From Antedon mediterranea (taxonomy: Eukaryota > Echinodermata > Crinoidea > Comatulida > Antedonidae): a stretch of 64,000 nucleotides of DNA. The translations under genes and the position numbers were made by a program. Location: contig NC_092677.1 of NCBI RefSeq assembly GCF_964355755.1, positions 21,052,101-21,116,100 of the forward strand, given 5' to 3'. The notes beneath the pieces are model-generated. The model ran no database searches. It was not told the origin of the DNA and saw nothing but the letters and a program-made list of their open reading frames with translations. Every line of letters starts with the position of its first letter. Position 1 is the stretch's first letter. This document shows, one piece after another, positions 61,937 through 64,000 of the stretch.

Positions 61937-64000
61937 GCTTCAAATCGCATTTGGAGACGTTTTAGACCATTTTGTGATTTTCGAAAAAACTTGTTAACAT
62001 AAAAACACCAAAGTGCTCAGAATACATTCAAATCGCATTTTGAGACGTTTTAGACCATTTTGTGATTTTCGAAAAAACTTGTTAACATAAAAACACCAAA
62101 GTGCTCAGAATACCTTCAAATCGTGTTTTGAGACGTTTTAGACCATTTTGTGATTTTGGAAAAACTTGTTAACATAAAAACACCAAAGTGCTCAGAATAC
62201 CTTCAAATCGCATTTGGAGACGTTTTAGACCATTTTGTGATTTTCGAAAAAACTTGTTAACATAAAAACACCAAAGTGCTCAGAAAAGCTTCAAATCGCA
62301 ATTGGAGACGTTTTAAACCATTTTGTTCATTTCGATGAAACTTGGTTACACAAAAACATCAAATTGCACAAAATGGCTTAATATGGTATGGGAAAACGTT
62401 TTAGACCATTTTGAACATTTCGAGAAAACTTTTTCACACAAAACTTCAAAGTGTACAGAATAGCTTCAAATCGCATTAGAAACCGTTTTAGACCATTTTG
62501 AGCATTTCGAAAAACTTTTTCACACAAAACATCAAAGTTTACAAAATAGCTTCAAATCGCATTTGGAGACGTTTTAGACCATTTTGTGATTTTCGAAAAA
62601 ACTTGTTAACATAAAAACACCAAAGTGCTCAGAATACCTTCAAATCGCATTTTGAGACGTTTTAGACCATTTTGTGATTTTCGAAAAATCTTGTTAACAT
62701 AAAAATACCAAAGTGCTCAGAATACCTTCAAATCGTGTTTTGAGACGTTTTAGACCATTTTGTGATTTTCGAAAAAACTTGTTAACATAAAAACACCAAA
62801 GTGCTCAGAATACCTTCAAATCGCATTTGGAGACGTTTTAGACCATTTTGTGATTTTCGAAAAAACTTGTTAACATAAAAACACCAAAGTGCTCAGAAAA
62901 GCTTCAAATCGCATTTGGAGACGTATTAAACCATTTTGTTCATTTCGATGAAACTTGGTTACACAAAAACATCAAAGAGCACAAAAGTATTTAAAAACGT
63001 TTTAGACCATTTTGAGCATTCCGACAAAACTTTTTCACACAAAACATCAAAGTGTACAGAATAGCTTTAAATCGCATTTGGAGACGTTTTAGACCATTTT
63101 GTAGTTTTCGAAAAAACTTGTTAACATAAAAACACAAAAGAGCTTCAAATCGCATTTGGAGACGTTTTAGACCCTTTTGTGCATTTCGATGAAACTTGGT
63201 TACACAAAAACATCAAAGTGCTTAAAATCACATTAGAAAAAGTTTTAGACCATTTTGAGCATTTCGTTAAAACTTTTCACACAAAAACATCAAAGTCCAC
63301 AAAATAGCTTAATATCGTATTCAAAAACGTTTTAGACCATTTTGAGCATTTCGAAAAAACTTTTTCACACAAAACATCAAAGTTTACAAAATAGCTTCAA
63401 ATCGCATTTGGAGACGTTTTAGACCATTTTGTGATTTTCGAAAAAACTTGTTAACATAAAAACACCAAAGTGCTCAGAATACCTTCAAATCGCATTTTGA
63501 GACGTTTTAGACCATTTTGTGATTTTCGAAAAAACAACATAAAAACACCAAAGTGCTCAGAATACCTTTAAATCGCATTGGGAGACGTTTTAGACCATTT
63601 TGTGATTTTGGAAAAAACTTGTTAACATAAAAACACCAAAGTGCTCAGAATACCTTCAAATCGTATTTTGAGACGTTTTAGACAATTTTGTGATTTTCGA
63701 ATAAACTTGTTAACATAAAAACACCAAAGTGCTTAGAAAAGCATCAAATCGCATTTGGAGACGTTTTAGACAATTTTGTGCATTTCGATGAAACTTGGTT
63801 ACACAAAAACATCAAAGTGTACAGAATAGCTTCAAATCGCATTAGAAACCGTTTTAGACCATTTTGAGCATTTCGAAAAAACTTTTTCACACAAAACATC
63901 AAAGTGTACAAAATAGCTTCAAATCGCATTTGGAGACGTTTTAGACAATTTTGTGATTTTCGAAAAAACTTGTTTACATAAAAACACCAAAGTGCTAAGA

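Larger units (their letters stand above)
50177..64000 (+). repeat. Satellite array, subfamily A (right block)
   Basis: Resumes the monomer cut at 48956. Same variant set as the other A blocks, no foreign insertions, continues past the window edge. From about 61798 to 64000 it repeats the module seen at 1-2200 and 3975-6175 (the 61-codon ORF at 63744 corresponds to the one at 1947). The remaining sequence is ordinary satellite. Confidence 0.97.

Overview
The window is a eukaryotic, gene-free block of AT-rich tandem satellite DNA. It carries three transposable-element insertions and one assembly gap. I found no host protein-coding gene, tRNA, rRNA or CRISPR array. The mobile elements (a tyrosine-recombinase retroelement with split direct repeats, a PIF/Harbinger element and a Helentron/Helitron2-like rolling-circle element) suggest an invertebrate animal, but nothing in the window fixes the lineage.

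Layout: 1-14974 is satellite subfamily A. 14975-15074 is a run of exactly 100 N. 15075-20970 is satellite subfamily B. 20971-23877 is a Ngaro/PAT-like tyrosine-recombinase element on the minus strand, inserted in subfamily B. 23878-~24485 is the rest of subfamily B. ~24486-29368 is subfamily A. 29369-31927 is a decayed PIF/Harbinger DNA transposon with a TAA target duplication. 31928-48956 is subfamily A. 48957-50176 is a non-autonomous Helentron-like element on the minus strand. 50177-64000 is subfamily A.

The satellite monomer is about 80-88 bp, always in the same head-to-tail orientation. Different monomer variants follow one another in fixed orders, giving higher-order repeats at many scales: 746, 887, 1001, 1818, 3324 and 3974 bp. 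Several higher-order copies are nearly identical, so the array has amplified and homogenised recently. The short ORFs (about 60-120 aa) in the array are read-through of monomers whose length is a multiple of three; they are not genes.

Because the satellite repeats itself, an uninterrupted paralogous 'empty site' for each insertion can be read elsewhere in the window, so element ends and target duplications can be fixed to a few bases. All three elements landed in the same short A/T-rich stretch of the monomer. The most interesting items are the textbook split-direct-repeat structure of the tyrosine-recombinase element with its internal hairpin array, the asymmetric terminal inverted repeats of the rolling-circle element, the shared insertion window, and the multi-scale higher-order structure of a candidate centromeric or pericentromeric satellite.
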